DNA of 64,000 nucleotides from Verpa conica (GCA_033030425.1 JAUFSD010000001.1:2914001-2978000), one strand, 5' to 3'. Positions 36,044-47,484 are shown, counted from the first letter of the stretch. Made by a program: numbers and translations. Notes: generated by a model not told the origin, from the letters alone.

Positions 36044-38327
36044 ATGCTTCACGAACTCTTCCTCCTCCTCTCCGGTCACGTCTCTCCCATCCTCACCCCC
36101 TCCGGTCTCCCCGACTCCTTCCCCCTCGTCTCCCCCTCCGAAAGGCTCGTCTCCAACCCTCCTTCACAATATATCACTCACTAACCCCCCCGCCACCAGA
36201 GCCATCCTCACCTCCCTGTCAGCTCTCGGCCACTTGCACATCTCCCTGCGTAATGCATGTACCCAGATCACCACCACACACCCGTCCACCATCGCCCGCG
36301 CAGTAGCAAGCGGTATCGACACCCACCACCTGCACTCCTTCCGTTCTCAGATCCTCGCAGTTGAGCGTTCTGTGCTATCGCGCGAGTCTGGAGTGGTAGG
36401 TGGATACGACATTGTCTCACTGGCCAAGATACTCGGCGGATTCGAAGGCTGGGAGAGGGTACTGCGGTATCTCCACAGTCTGACAGAAGCCATCCTCCCA
36501 GGCTCTGGAACACTCGACAAGAAAGTCAGCAAGGGTAGAAAACCACTCAATGGCGCAGAGCTGATAAACCGGCTACGAGCGGATATCCATACTGGCTTTC
36601 CAACACTCGAAGAGGTCGCGTTGCATCTGTTGAAGATTGCAGAGACGGCATGGCTGCGCGAGATCTCGACGTGGGTGCTGTATGGGAGACTCCCATCTTC
36701 GTCTTCGTTCGGGAGCAGTTCAGCGTCTTCGGATTTTTTCATCACCGAGACTGAGGGGGAGGCTGTACAGAACCCTGGTGGTGAGGAGGAGATGGGGACA
36801 TTGAAGGAGTATAAAATTACGAAGCGGCTTCTACCTGAGTTTGTCACGCAGGAGACTGCTTCTTCGATCTTGTTTATTGGTCGGGCCCTCTCTATCATCA
36901 GGCTCCGTGGTGGTAGCGCTACGAGTTCTGAAGCTACGCATGTTGCGTCCCCTGAGATGACACTACTCCCGGTTCATCTCTCTTACCTCCGTTCACTACA
37001 ATCGCCCCTCAATCCGCATAAAATATTAAACGCAATATCGGAAATCCGGCTCTCACTGTCCCGACACACATTACAAACCCTCCTCCCTGCCAGCAAAATC
37101 ATCGATGTAGTGCACGTCCTCCGTGAATTCTTTCTCCTCGGCCGAGGCGAGTTCGCAGTCGCCGTAATTGACCAATCATCTGAGCAAGTCCGGAACCGCT
37201 GGCGCCGGCCCGGCGCAGGTGGAGGTGCAGGTGCAAGCTGGGTCAAGTCCTCTACTGGCGCGCTAGTGAAAGAAGGAGAAGTGTCTGCAATCCTCACACG
37301 TACATGGGGAGTCCTGTCTTCTCTCCAGGGCGAGGAAACAATAGATGAGCGCCTCGACACCGCACGAGATCTGCTATACCTTTCACTCAACTCGACAATC
37401 ACCTCTACACCTGCACAGAAGGGGAAGCTAGGAACAGAGACATTTAAGGATCTTCTTGTTGGTGTGCCAGTAACACTCAACTTCCACCTCTCATGGCCAC
37501 TCGAACTGTTTCTACAAGCGGCAGACCTTGAGGTGTATGATGCCCTTTTCGCATACCTCATCTCTGTCCGCCGCACGCAGATTCGTCTTCAAGGGCTATG
37601 GCGGAGTCGTCGGCCTATCAAAGCGCAATGGACGAAGGGTGAAGGTGCGCGTAAACACAGGGAGATGCTGAAGCGCCGTGAAAAAGCTGAGAGGAGCGTC
37701 TGGGCTACTGCAAGCTTGGCAGTATTCTTTCTAGAAACAATTGTTGAGTACTGGCAAGGTGAAGTGATTGTGGGCGCTTTTAAAGACCTGATGGGTGTGC
37801 TAGGAGATGGTGTAGAGGAGGAGGATGAAGACGAAGACGAGATGGAGCTGGATGGTGAAGATGTCTGGACTGTGGAGAAGAGTAGAGGAGGGATAGGACC
37901 AGATGCAGACGCTGAACAAGCACAGGACACTGTTAAGAATCAACAAGACCCCGAGTCTCTCATGCGTGCGCACCATCTATACCTCTCACGTCTCCGCAGA
38001 GGCCTCTTCATGGCAGACCCGGTGTTTGCACCACTGTTGAAGCGCTTCCTTACGGCAGCAGATAGTCTGGTAGTTGCGATTGATACGGTGTCGAGGAAGC
38101 ATGAGACGGCTGACTTGCAGCGGGAGGAAGATGAAGGTACCGCAGGGGCGGATATGAGGCAGTGTGTAGAGGTTAGGAAGTTGTTGGGGAAACTTGTGGG
38201 GAGGTTACAGAGGATGGATGAAGAGAGGGATTTTTTTGGCGGAGGTGGGGAGGCAGAGAGGGAGGGCGGCAAGATTGATAGGTTGTTAATGAGGCTGGAT
38301 TTGGGGAATCTCGTGGGGGAGGTTTAA
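36044..38327 (+). CDS. Gamma-tubulin complex component GCP4
   Basis: Spc97/Spc98-family subunit of the gamma-tubulin ring complex, which nucleates microtubules at spindle pole bodies. Exons 36044-36144 and 36200-38327; 742 residues, the expected size for GCP4. The N-terminus MLHELFLLLSG, then SPSERAILTSLSALGHLH, is the GCP4-specific start. GRIP1-type sequence follows (IVSLAKILGGFEGWERVLRYL; LREISTWVLYGRL), then the gamma-tubulin-contacting GRIP2 region (TLNFHLSWPLELF...VYDALFAYLISVRRTQIRLQ). An acidic loop (EEDEDEDEMELDGED) lies near residue 590. The only join that keeps frame and homology uses a 55-base intron beginning GC rather than GT (GCTCGT...CACTAAC...CAG). The large exon has no intron. 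QRI7 follows 219 bases downstream on the same strand. Confidence 0.9.
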
Positions 38328-38546
38328 GTGGGCTAGTTGGAGTTTGGGTGTTTTGTATTAACGAATATCATTGGTGTTTATAGTCGCTGGAAATGGCAAG
38401 AGATATACCGACATTTTACCTGGTCAGGCAATTGTTCTCATGGATGTTTTCTCCGAGTGAGAGTATGTGATACTTGGCGCGGCTCTTCAAAAGCTTGTCG
38501 TCGATCCTGGTCAGCTAAAAGTCGCACAGTTTTCACAACCTTTAAA

Positions 38547-39974
38547 ATGATATTTCTTTCCCCACGCCCACTTTGTCTACTCCGACGCACTTTCACACCA
38601 CCATACTCCCACCGAACACTCACAGTCCTCGCCATTGAAACATCATGGTAAAAAGAAAAAAAGAAAAAGAATACTACACGAGCAAGAACTAACCACCCCC
38701 CAGTGATGACACCTCCGTCGCCCTCCTCCACTCCCCCACACGCACAACCGCTACCCTCCTCGCACACCAAACCATAACCTCCCCCAACCGAATCTACGGC
38801 GGAATCCACCCCCTCGTCTCCGTCGCCTCCCACAAAACCCACCTAGCCACACTCCTCTCGACCATCCTCCCCACACACAAACCCACCCTGATAGCCGTCA
38901 CCCGGGGCCCCGGCATGCTATCCTCCCTCTCCGTCGGCCTCGACACCGCAAAGGGTCTTTCCCTCGCATGGGGCATCCCCCTCGTTGGCGTACACCACAT
39001 GCAAGCCCACGCGCTCACACCACGATTACTTTCGGCGCTGCATGGAGAAGCATTACCGGAGTTCCCGTTCATGACGGTGTTGGTTTCGGGTGGACATACG
39101 TTGGTTGTGAAGAGCAATGGGTTGACGAGACATAGTGTTCTTTCTAGGACGGTGGATTTGGCGCTGGGTGATGTGGTGGATAAGTGTGCGAGAAGGATAT
39201 TACCTGCGGATGTGGTAGAAGATGAGGGGAATGTGGTAGCGTATGGAGCGGTGTTGGAGAGATTTTGTTTCCAGGGTGGGGAGGAGTATGATTATTTTGT
39301 GGATGGGAGCGTAGAGCGGAGGCAGCAGGACAGACGCGAGATGGAGAGGTGGGGGGATTGGAGGTTGTCGGTGCCGTTGGGGAAGAGTAAAGTCTCTAGG
39401 AACTCGATGTGCTTCTCGTTTAGTGGCTTGGGCAGCTCGGTGGAGAGGTATTTTGAGGCGAAGGAGGGAAACGGTGAGGTTGTGTCTGTACAGGAGAGGA
39501 GGGAGTTGGGGAGGAAGGTTATGATGTTGGCGTTTGAGCATGTTGCTAGTAGAGTGGTGATAGGGTTGGATAGTCTTGAAGACGAGAGGTTTATAATCAA
39601 GAATTTGGTTGTTAGTGGTGGAGTTGCGGCGAATAAGTTTTTGAGACATCTGTGGGTTTTCATGTTCTTTGAAAGGGGTTTCCTGCTGATGAAGTCATAG
39701 GTTGAAACAATATTTAGAGGAGAAAGGGTATCCTCATATACAGTTGGTTGTACCCCCGCAGAAGTACTGCACAGATAATGCAGCAATGATTGCGTGGGCT
39801 GGTTTGGAGATGTATAGGGCTGGGTGGCAGACTGGTCTTAGGGCGTTGCCAGTTAAGAAGTGGAGTTTGGATAATGATGTTTATGTTGAGGGAGAGGGAT
39901 ACTCAAATGAGCATGGCACTGGCGGGGTATTGGGGGTCTCGGATTGGATTTATAAGGAAAATACCAGCGAATAA
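38547..39974 (+). CDS. QRI7: Mitochondrial tRNA N6-adenosine threonylcarbamoyltransferase Qri7
   Basis: Kae1/TsaD/Qri7-family enzyme making the universal t6A37 modification of mitochondrial tRNAs that read ANN codons. Exons 38547-38647, 38704-39651 and 39701-39974; 440 residues. A basic, Ser/Arg-rich leader (MIFLSPRPLCLLRRTFTPP) fits mitochondrial import. Family motifs: VLAIETSCDDTSVAL across the first junction, VTRGPGMLSSLSVGLDTAKGL, the metal-binding HHMQAHAL, VSGGHT, SGGVAANKFLR and, after the last intron, PPQKYCTDNAAMIAWAG. The last intron joins FLRHL to LKQYLEEKGYP. An insert of charged residues lies around the middle (SVERRQQDRREMERWGDW). It lies downstream of the GCP4 gene; a functional link is not implied. 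Confidence 0.93.
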
Positions 39975-40221
39975 GAGGTCACTATCTAGTTGAAGGTTAA
40001 GAACATGTAAAATAAGTGGTGTATAGGTCCCGAGCACATAGCCATATCCCTAGGCTCATAATTCAAAATCCCTAGGTAATAACTGAATACTACCTTATTT
40101 CAGAAAAGATTCTCGGCTGTAAAAGGTTTAATTGACCTCTATTACGAAAAATCACAAAAAACACAGTCTGTACACTCCCCTTCCATAAACTTTCAAATCG
40201 TGACACCACACAACCCCCTCT

Positions 40222-40998
40222 TCAAATCCTAACAGTCTCCAAATCCATGCTTTCCAATGTGGGCCCCGCCTGGCTTCTAGAAGGCCTAATCCGTGGAACA
40301 TCACTATCACTACCAGAAAGCTCTGTGTGTGAAGGTGTTCTTACATTAGGAGTTACGGAAGGCGATGGTCCCAAGGTTATTTTAGGCGAATGTTGCAGAC
40401 CCATCTCGTCTCCAGCTTCTGTCCGAGTCTGCTCAATGCCAGGAGACGCAAACGGAGGTAACGGAAGAGGCAATCTCTTCCCCTTCTCTAGAAGTGTCTT
40501 AAACCCCAACTCGAGACACTAATAATTTCTATAACATCAACCCACACATCCCTTTTTTTAAAAAAAAAGCAAAAAAGAAAGAGAAAGAGAAAAAAAGAAT
40601 ACCTTCTTTTCAACCTGTCGCCACTCTAGCTTCATATTCGCCGCAATCATCTTAAAGAATCCAACTTTAGCGTTAACAAACTCCACTGCTAGATCTCTCT
40701 CCTTGAACTCATCCCACTGGATCTGCGTATGCGTGACGAGTCTAGCATGGCGCTTCCGACAGGCGTTCGAAGTCTTGCCTTGAAACAGCGGTGAGATCTC
40801 GACCCATTTCTTGCCAGCTGATTTGGAGCTGAGGAGTAATTCGTCGTCTGTTGTTGACCATGCTGCTGCCGGTGTGCTGGTTGGTGATTGTGCGTGAATG
40901 GTTCGCATATATGGTTTTGACGGGAAGTGGGAGGATGACGAGGGACTTCTAGAGGCTTTTACTGCTCTCTTGGCTTTTGGTATATTTGATTTTGGCAT
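40222..40998 (-). CDS. SANT/Myb-like domain protein
   Basis: Two exons on the minus strand, 40998-40603 and 40518-40222, giving 230 residues. A Ser/Pro/Lys-rich N-terminus is followed by a Myb/SANT-like helix set at about 47-90 (AAWSTTDDELLLSSKSAGKKWVEIS, then SNACRKRHARLV), with the tryptophans at the expected helix positions. A helical stretch AVEFVNAKVGFFKMIAANMKLEWRQVEKK continues into exon 2 (CLELGFKTLLEKGKRL). The C-terminal ~70 residues are Ser/Pro-rich and disordered. Single-repeat proteins of this shape in filamentous fungi are probable DNA-binding or chromatin factors. No target is known. Confidence 0.75.
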
Positions 40999-42359
40999 TT
41001 TAAAGGTTTTAAAAAAATTATTTGTTTTGAACAGGGGCTCTGGGTGGGTGGTTTTGGTGGATGGTGGTAGTGGGCCTTCAGTGAGGATTGAGAAGGGAAG
41101 GTTTGTGTAATTATATCAATGTAGAGTGTTTGCTTCGTAGAGAATTTGAGAATGGAGGGCAGCACAAGTTGGTGTTGGATCCCGTAAAATAAAGGCATTA
41201 TCACATTCTTACACAGTAGCCACGAGAACCAACTCTCTTTTTTATCGGAACATGATCATTACCCTAGACTAGACTAGACATTAGTAGAAGGAAAAAATAT
41301 GTCACACGAGTCAGAGAAAACACTTCGCTCTTGACTTGCGCGAATTGTCTCCAGTCGTTAATCATAAGCTAGCTATAGAGAAACGATTGTTCCAAGTCAG
41401 AAATCTAGTCCTACGCGTCTGATGTCACAACAAACATTCTAGAGTTCCATGTTGCTGCGGTTGCACGCTTTTCATATATGCAAGTAACCGCAGCGACCAC
41501 ATGGTGAAGCCTCTATTAAACCACTCAATATTAGTCTCTCTGGTAATTACTAGATTGTACTAGCCTGTTGGATCTCTGTGGATCGACTTGCCATTTGCGT
41601 ATGTGCGAGATTAACCCCCGGTTTGAGCCCTACGGACAGATTTTTGGGGCGCAGCTGAACAATTATTAGATTAAGACGTTTCTGGAATGGTCGGTTCTTG
41701 TTTGATGATCTTGTTGGTGGGCGATAATTAGCAAGATTACAGGGCCACTTAAGCGCGACATCATACAGGGGGGACAAAGCGGTACAAAAGGCAAAAGTAT
41801 AGCACGATAGATGTGGTATTCTAGGGAGCCTGGAGATTAAAAATGTATTTATATGCAGGTTCCAGGGGATGTGAAAGGCTGTCACAGTTTTCAGATCCTA
41901 CCACTACGCGTCCACCAGAATGGGGGGGGATTCGAAGATCTATTGAGAGGCCTACAGTTTTATCAATATGCCGTTTCTGATTCAAGCCTTTGAGCAGTAA
42001 GGCTCAGATGTAAGACAGAGTGACTTCATTATCAAACACCCAAACCCCTTGTGAATATGGTGCGGCAAATGGGACAAACCCACCCACTACAGACGTAGCA
42101 TCTATTGGCTACAATTATAAACGCGTCAAATGTAGCCCCGATTGCTATCTTCAATCACTTAGCATAGGTGAATAAGCACGGGCAGTGCTAGTGGCTAAAA
42201 CGTAGCGTCCGGATCGCGGCGCTTATATAATTATGCGCACGGGTTTTATTGGATTTCAGAGCACTAGTCCGACGTCCACCGGTAGAATGTATTTTGACAT
42301 CTACTAATCCCTACACTACTAAATAAAAAAATAAAAAATAAAAATAACCTATGAAAAAG
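40999..42359. other. Intergenic region
   Basis: Lies upstream of the SANT/Myb-like gene and downstream of the collagen-like gene. No coding region is supported; the frame at 41550-41885 has no features. Confidence 0.5.
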
Positions 42360-43659
42360 TCAAACACGATCATAGAGGCTACGGAAAGTCAAAATATCAC
42401 TAATGGTTCTCCACACAATAATATTAGCGAATTTCCCACCGCCTGCCATCATATACGAAGAATTATACGCCAAACGATCCGATACCCTATCACCCAAACT
42501 ACGGGTCTGGTCTTGAGCCCGGTTATAGTAAGAGCTAGGATCATCAGAGTAAAAAATATCAAACTCAAGTAATAATGAACCTAGACCAGAGGGGTCGTTC
42601 ATATCAACCCACTTTCGAACGCCAGTGACGAAGGCTTCATCGAACTCAGCTAGTCTAGACTCCGACAACCTGTTGATATCAGAAAATATGACATCGCCGA
42701 AATACGAAGATCTTTGAGTAAAAGTTCCAGGAGGCCCTATCAAGCCTCTCTCGCCTCGTTCACCTTGTTTACCTCGTCCACCCTGTTTACCCTGTTCACC
42801 CTGTTCACCTCTTTCGCCTTTTCCACCCTGTTCACCTCTTTCACCTCTTTCACCTCGTTCACCCTGTTTACCTTGTTCACCCTGCTTGCCCTGTTTACCC
42901 TGCTCACCCTGCTCACCCTGCTTGCCCTGCTCACCCTGCTTACCTTGTTCACCCTGTTTACCTCGTTCACCCGGTTCACCTTTTTCGCCTTTTCCACCCT
43001 GTTCACCTCTTTCACCTCTTTCACCTCTTTCACCTCTTTCACCCTGTTTACCTCCCCCACCTCGTTTACCCTGTTCACCTCTTTCACCCTGTTCACCTCG
43101 TTCACCCTGTTCACCTCGTTCACCCTGTTTACCTTGTTCACCCTGTTCACCCTGTTCACCTCTTTCCCCCCGTTCACCTCTTTCACCTCTTTCACCTCTT
43201 TCCCCCCGTTCACCTCCTCTTTCACCTCTTTCACCTTTCTCACCCTTTTCACCTTTCTCACCCCGCTCACCCCGCTCCCTAATTGCACAAATAGTTAGAA
43301 CCTACTCCATAATACAAGCAACCCAGCGCATACCCAGAAGTACCGCGGTCTCCCCTTTGACCACACCGACCACGCTCTCCAGGATCACTACAGTAGAACC
43401 AATTAGAACCAATTAGACTTCCGTTATAAAATAAAAACATTATCAAAGAAAAAAAGAAAGAAAAACTCACCCAGGATCCCCTCTCTCGCCTATTGGGCCA
43501 CGGGCACCTCTCTCCCCTCTCTCCCCTCTAGGCCCTTGCTCCCCACATTCACCTCGAGGCCCAACTGGCCCAACGCCCCCTCTAACTATACCATAAAGTC
43601 AGATACCGTAGACGAATTCCAAGAAGCTAACCAGCATATGCTCTGGGTGAACAATGCAT
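42360..43659 (-). CDS. Collagen-like protein with C-terminal globular domain
   Basis: Minus-strand exons 43585-43471, 43387-43334 and 43278-42360 join in frame and encode about 78 Gly-X-Y triplets followed by a non-collagen C-terminal domain of about 125 residues. Each of the three exons carries Gly-X-Y sequence and the introns interrupt it exactly within Gly codons. Early triplets include Pro ([19 protein letters not shown]); the long exon is nearly Pro-free and built of GER, GEQ, GKQ and GEK units, closing with GLIGPPG. Two Cys occur in X or Y positions (GEC, GRC). One register slip (GERGGERG) is visible. The C-terminal domain ([21 protein letters not shown]...) is unknown. The 5' end is uncertain: a 28-base exon 43659-43632 (starting MHCSPRAYA) fits phase and splice sites, giving 371 residues, but shows no clear signal peptide. 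The best-known fungal analogue is the Metarhizium MCL1 surface protein. Confidence 0.78.
42745..43277. repeat. Nine-base tandem repeat array encoding Gly-X-Y
   Basis: About 59 tandem nine-base units of the type TTCACCTCT, TTCACCCTG or TTTACCCTG (plus strand) run through the large exon of the collagen-like gene. Codons are near-uniform for Gly (GGT), Glu (GAA) and Lys (AAA), so the DNA itself is highly repetitive and prone to length change. A single three-base insertion near 43214 gives the one break in Gly-X-Y register. Confidence 0.9.
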
Positions 43660-46095
43660 GTGCGGGCGTGGTAGGAGGGGGCAACTACCAAGATCACGTA
43701 GTACACCAGATTGTGATTGACTTTCGATATTATGGTTCTGAGAAAGCCCTTGTGACTCGTGAAAAGAGCTTTGAGTATCGTTAGCCATCTTGGACTAACT
43801 ATTGTAGAGTGTATACTAACATTTGTTAATACCCCACTTATGCCAAGAAACTGAGAGGGGTTGGCCAAAAATAGATTTGCATAATGTGTGTCGTACCTTA
43901 CAGAAGCCGCAGCTTTTTTCCCCCTTCCCCCCTCTTAAGAAAGCTAATGAAAAAAAAAGTCAGCTGCATGCATTGAGGAAAACACGAATCAGCTAGTGAT
44001 TAAGCATTATGGTTGATAGTTTTTTTTTAATCATTGACTGATGACTGCCTAGATGAAAAGAAAAAAAAGGGGAGCAGTCTAGCGTAGTATTTTAGATCAC
44101 CTTTTAATGAAATAAGCTTATCCCGTTTCAGATCCATGATGTTCAATTCGAATTATATGTGAAATTGCCTGCGCCACCACAGACACGTCACCAAAATTCA
44201 TCTTGTGGGAATGTGTATGATTTGTTCTCAGGGCGCTGAACGCCCCCCCTCCCCCCGCCTCCTTCTAGAATGCCGATTCACCCGTTGGTGAGAAAGTAGG
44301 GTGAATCTGTTAAAAGTGTTTCGAAGGAGGTGTGCATTCAGCCAATCAGGTGTATTCTTTCTAAGAACCTAAAGACAGAATAAAAGGGGGGGGGTTGGAT
44401 TATTAAAGACAGAGGATATTTTGTAAATGCGGCGTGTAAAAATATTGAAGATCAGCTAAAGGCCAGACGTGCCTAGAACTGTAAAAAAATATTATTTATT
44501 TTTTATGTTCCGTTACATATGAATCAATCATAAGTAAATTGTTGATTTAATATTACACGTGAGCACAAACCTCTTGGAATGTGCGCATAATAGTGTGTGT
44601 GTCGGTTGATCATATGCGGAGTAGAGAGAGAGATTCACCTGCGGGCTGTCAAAAAGTCTAGTGTTTCTCATGCTGTTTGACAGCATGCACACTGTGGGCG
44701 TTCTGATCGGCGTAGATTCTTGTCTCGGATTGTCTTCTTCAGTCTCGAATGTCTTCAAGATCACACATAGAACATCCATCTGAGGAAGAATATTTGTTCT
44801 AGGTCCCCTTCCGGTGCATCGTAGGAATCGAGAATGGAGTGCCAACGAGCGCTTCTACTGGCGAGTGATGTTCCATGATGCAGGCACCGACACGATTTGG
44901 GGTTTTGGAGACAGCGGCCGTTCCAGGATGGATCTCTTACAGCGCTAAATGGGAATGCCATGTTTGTTTTTATCTTCTTCCAGATGGAAGAAGAAGAGAG
45001 AAAGCAGAGATTATTTTTGAGCCTCAACGGTCGCTACTTCGCTTGTCGTTACAGGATAAAATTAGCACGGTGGGAAATTAGCACAGACCAACACAACCAA
45101 TGATTGCCCGCTGAAGCGAGCCGTGTTTACCACTCTTTGCCCCTGTTTGATCCACAGGCGAGGAATAAAGCCGTGGGGAGCCGTGGAGGAATAGCCTGCA
45201 TCTGTCTACGCATGCAGCATTCTCTCGATGTAAGGTACGTCTATCCGCGCCGCCGTGAAGGGAATGGGTAGGGGCCGGCGCTTCGTGCGAGGCCGCGCAC
45301 CCGAGTGGCCAGTGGCAGGCATCCAGCTGCAAAAACACTTCGAAACCCTGGAACGACAACAAAAATAAGTTTCACCCCACAAAACGCCCGTCTATAGGCT
45401 GCATAATCAAAATGACGCGCTACAGGCTCTACCCAAGATCGTGAGAGCTGTCAACAAAGGAGGTTGGTTGGTGTGTTTGGTAGATATATAAGATTGGGCT
45501 TCATCTCCTTCTGCTTCTTGTTCAATTCAGCAAGTAAAGTGGTACGTGTGTGCGTTGTGTGTCGACGTCAATTATTAATCTCCCCCTCCATTCCTTTCCC
45601 CCTTCCCCCCACCCTCTCTTCAAAGACGTTTTTTTCTTCAGCTGGGGTGGTAATATTAGGGTGTGTTTCTTATTTCCCTGTGTTTATTGATTGGCCAACG
45701 TATTTTTTATTACTTTCTCTTCATTTGTCGACGGCCTTATATATATATTCCTTTCATTTATCCTACCTGCCATCGATTGGTTTGATTATCGTGCCTGGTT
45801 GCGCGCCCTTTACAATCTTTAATCGACTTAAGCTTCAATTTATTTTACCGTTGGAATATTCTATCTTTTTTAATCAACAAACCCGATATATACCAAAACC
45901 ACCGCCGCTAGTCAGCACCTCTCTCACCTCGTCTTTTTTATTTTCTCGGAATTCAGTGTTTTCCATCAATTCGAAACAGACATTAGTACCATAGACTATT
46001 ATCAACTATAGACGCTCGATCGACCACTACTATAAGAAACATAACTATAAACAACACTATAAACAGCCCCCACCCCCCAGTCAATAATAATAAAA
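43660..46095. other. Intergenic region
   Basis: It spans the upstream region of the collagen-like gene and the promoter and long pyrimidine-rich leader of the nucleotidyltransferase-like gene. Frames at 44528-45362 are short and featureless. No gene is supported in 2.4 kb. Confidence 0.5.
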
Positions 46096-46785
46096 ATGCA
46101 ACAATCAACCTTAAACGACGCTGCCCTTGCACTCTCCCGGCTGCTCTCCTTCTACAAAATCAAGCACGGATTCTTCGGTGGGTGGTCGGTACTAGCCTCC
46201 GGAGCAACCTACCGAGAGTCCAAAGACCTCGACGTACTCGTCGCAGCCTCCAAATCAACGATTCTCCAGATCCTCTCACAGAAGCGTGGATGGCTAGAGA
46301 TACCACAATGCCGCGAAGACTACGTTGCCTTTTTCTGGAACGACTCCGACTTCGAAGGTAGTCGCGGCATGGTGCTTGTCGAGATGTTTGTTGGCCAGCA
46401 ATTACAACGTGATCAGTTCCCGGTATCGAAGAACCAGGTCCTGAGCGGGCCGAGGATGGGTACTTCTTATGTCCCTATCCTCTCTGAGGAGTTCTTGTTC
46501 CGTGGGAAACTTAGTGCGTGCGCTACTAGGACCAAGAGCAGTGATGCAGCGGATGTGGACTACTTGGTGAAGAACTATGGCAAGGAGCTTAAGATGGCGG
46601 CGAAGAGTATGGACAAGAAGACTGTCGGGCTGGCGATTAGGAGACATCCGGAGCTGAGGAAGGTTCTGGGTGATTTGGGTGTGCATACTAGAGGTGCTGT
46701 CTGGGGTGTAAGGAAGGCCCGGCTGGACGGTCAGGTTCAACCGCAAATGTGGGATGTGCAGAAGGGACTTGGGATTTGCTTCTAA
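46096..46785 (+). CDS. Nucleotidyltransferase-fold protein
   Basis: A single-exon protein of 229 residues. Residues ~24-50 read FFGGWSVLASGATYRESKDLDVLV: a GG-W loop, an Arg, then a D-x-D pair, the core pattern of small Pol-beta-type nucleotidyltransferases (AbiEii/MNT-like). A third acidic position follows in GMVLVEMFVG. A helical C-terminal part (ATRTKSSDAADVDYLVKNYG...) completes the pattern seen in uncharacterised fungal members that may act on nucleotides, tRNA or proteins. The substrate is unknown. No targeting signal. The ATG at 46096 follows an A-rich leader (AATAATAAAAATG), a normal fungal start context. Confidence 0.7.
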   Translation: MQQSTLNDAALALSRLLSFYKIKHGFFGGWSVLASGATYRESKDLDVLVAASKSTILQILSQKRGWLEIPQCREDYVAFFWNDSDFEGSRGMVLVEMFVGQQLQRDQFPVSKNQVLSGPRMGTSYVPILSEEFLFRGKLSACATRTKSSDAADVDYLVKNYGKELKMAAKSMDKKTVGLAIRRHPELRKVLGDLGVHTRGAVWGVRKARLDGQVQPQMWDVQKGLGICF

Positions 46786-47484
46786 GACATCCTCTTTTTT
46801 TATTTTTCTCTTTTATTTTTATTTATTATTTTATTGTAATTGTACTGGTTCTTCTTTGTGGGTAATGGTAGGTGAAGACAACTGAAAAAAAACAGGGGAT
46901 ATATATAAACGGGGAATTTCACGGAAAAGGTTGCATATCATTGGGGGTTGGGGGGGATAGGGTGTATAGGTCATTTTTTTTTTTTTAGCGTTGCATTATA
47001 GCGGTTTTTTTTCTTTTCTTTTTTCTTTTGTCTTTTGTCTTTTTCTTTTGTCTTTTTCTTGTCGTCTTTTCTTTTGTCTACTCTCTTTTGTGGTCTATGG
47101 TTGGTGGTGTTTTATTAGTAGGTGGCCTGGAGTAGTTAGTTAATTGAAGTTACGCAATTTAGTTGTACCGAATAAGTATCTCTCCTCGTCAACCACAAAT
47201 AAAAGATACCTACGAACCAAAGCCAGCGAGTATTTTTACCATTGGATGGATGGGCATCAGCACTTTATTGTCGGCTATATGAAACGGAAGAGAACCCATG
47301 CGCAGATCATATCGGATGGGTAATACAATACAATACCATACAATACCATATGAGAGAGCAAGAGAGAGCTCTCTGTAACACAACCTCCCCCCGCAACCTC
47401 CTCCCAAAGGGAAAGAGAAGGACTTTATATATTTCACAACTTCGCCTTCTCCCCCCACCATTCTTCCCCCCCCACACAGACACC
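46786..47484. other. Intergenic region with T/C-rich tract
   Basis: A T-rich polypyrimidine tract (CTTTTGTCTTTT-like units) spans about 46975-47080, after the nucleotidyltransferase-like gene. An in-frame extension from 47242 to the next gene exists, but is better read as leader sequence. The ATACAATACC unit is repeated near 47321-47350. Confidence 0.5.

Noticed and set aside
36347..36898. Long minus frames (also 36983-37576, 37589-37930) opposite GCP4
   Set aside because: Shadows of the GCP4 exon, Ser/Arg-rich translations of its codons.
39200..39786. Minus-strand frames of 149 and 164 residues opposite QRI7
   Set aside because: Complement of the conserved QRI7 exon; no family features.
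42714..43298. 194-residue plus-strand frame of Phe/Thr/Ser repeats
   Set aside because: It is the complement of the collagen repeat. The minus frame has Gly at every third position, intact splice joins and a non-repetitive C-terminal domain; the plus frame has none of these.
42886..43416. Second plus-strand frame of Pro/Cys/Ser repeats over the same array
   Set aside because: Another reading of the same nonamer array with no start context or domain.
47242..47484. 81-residue N-terminal extension of the metallophosphoesterase
   Set aside because: Sequence is not protein-like and includes repeated ATACAATACC units; the ATG at 47485 has better context.
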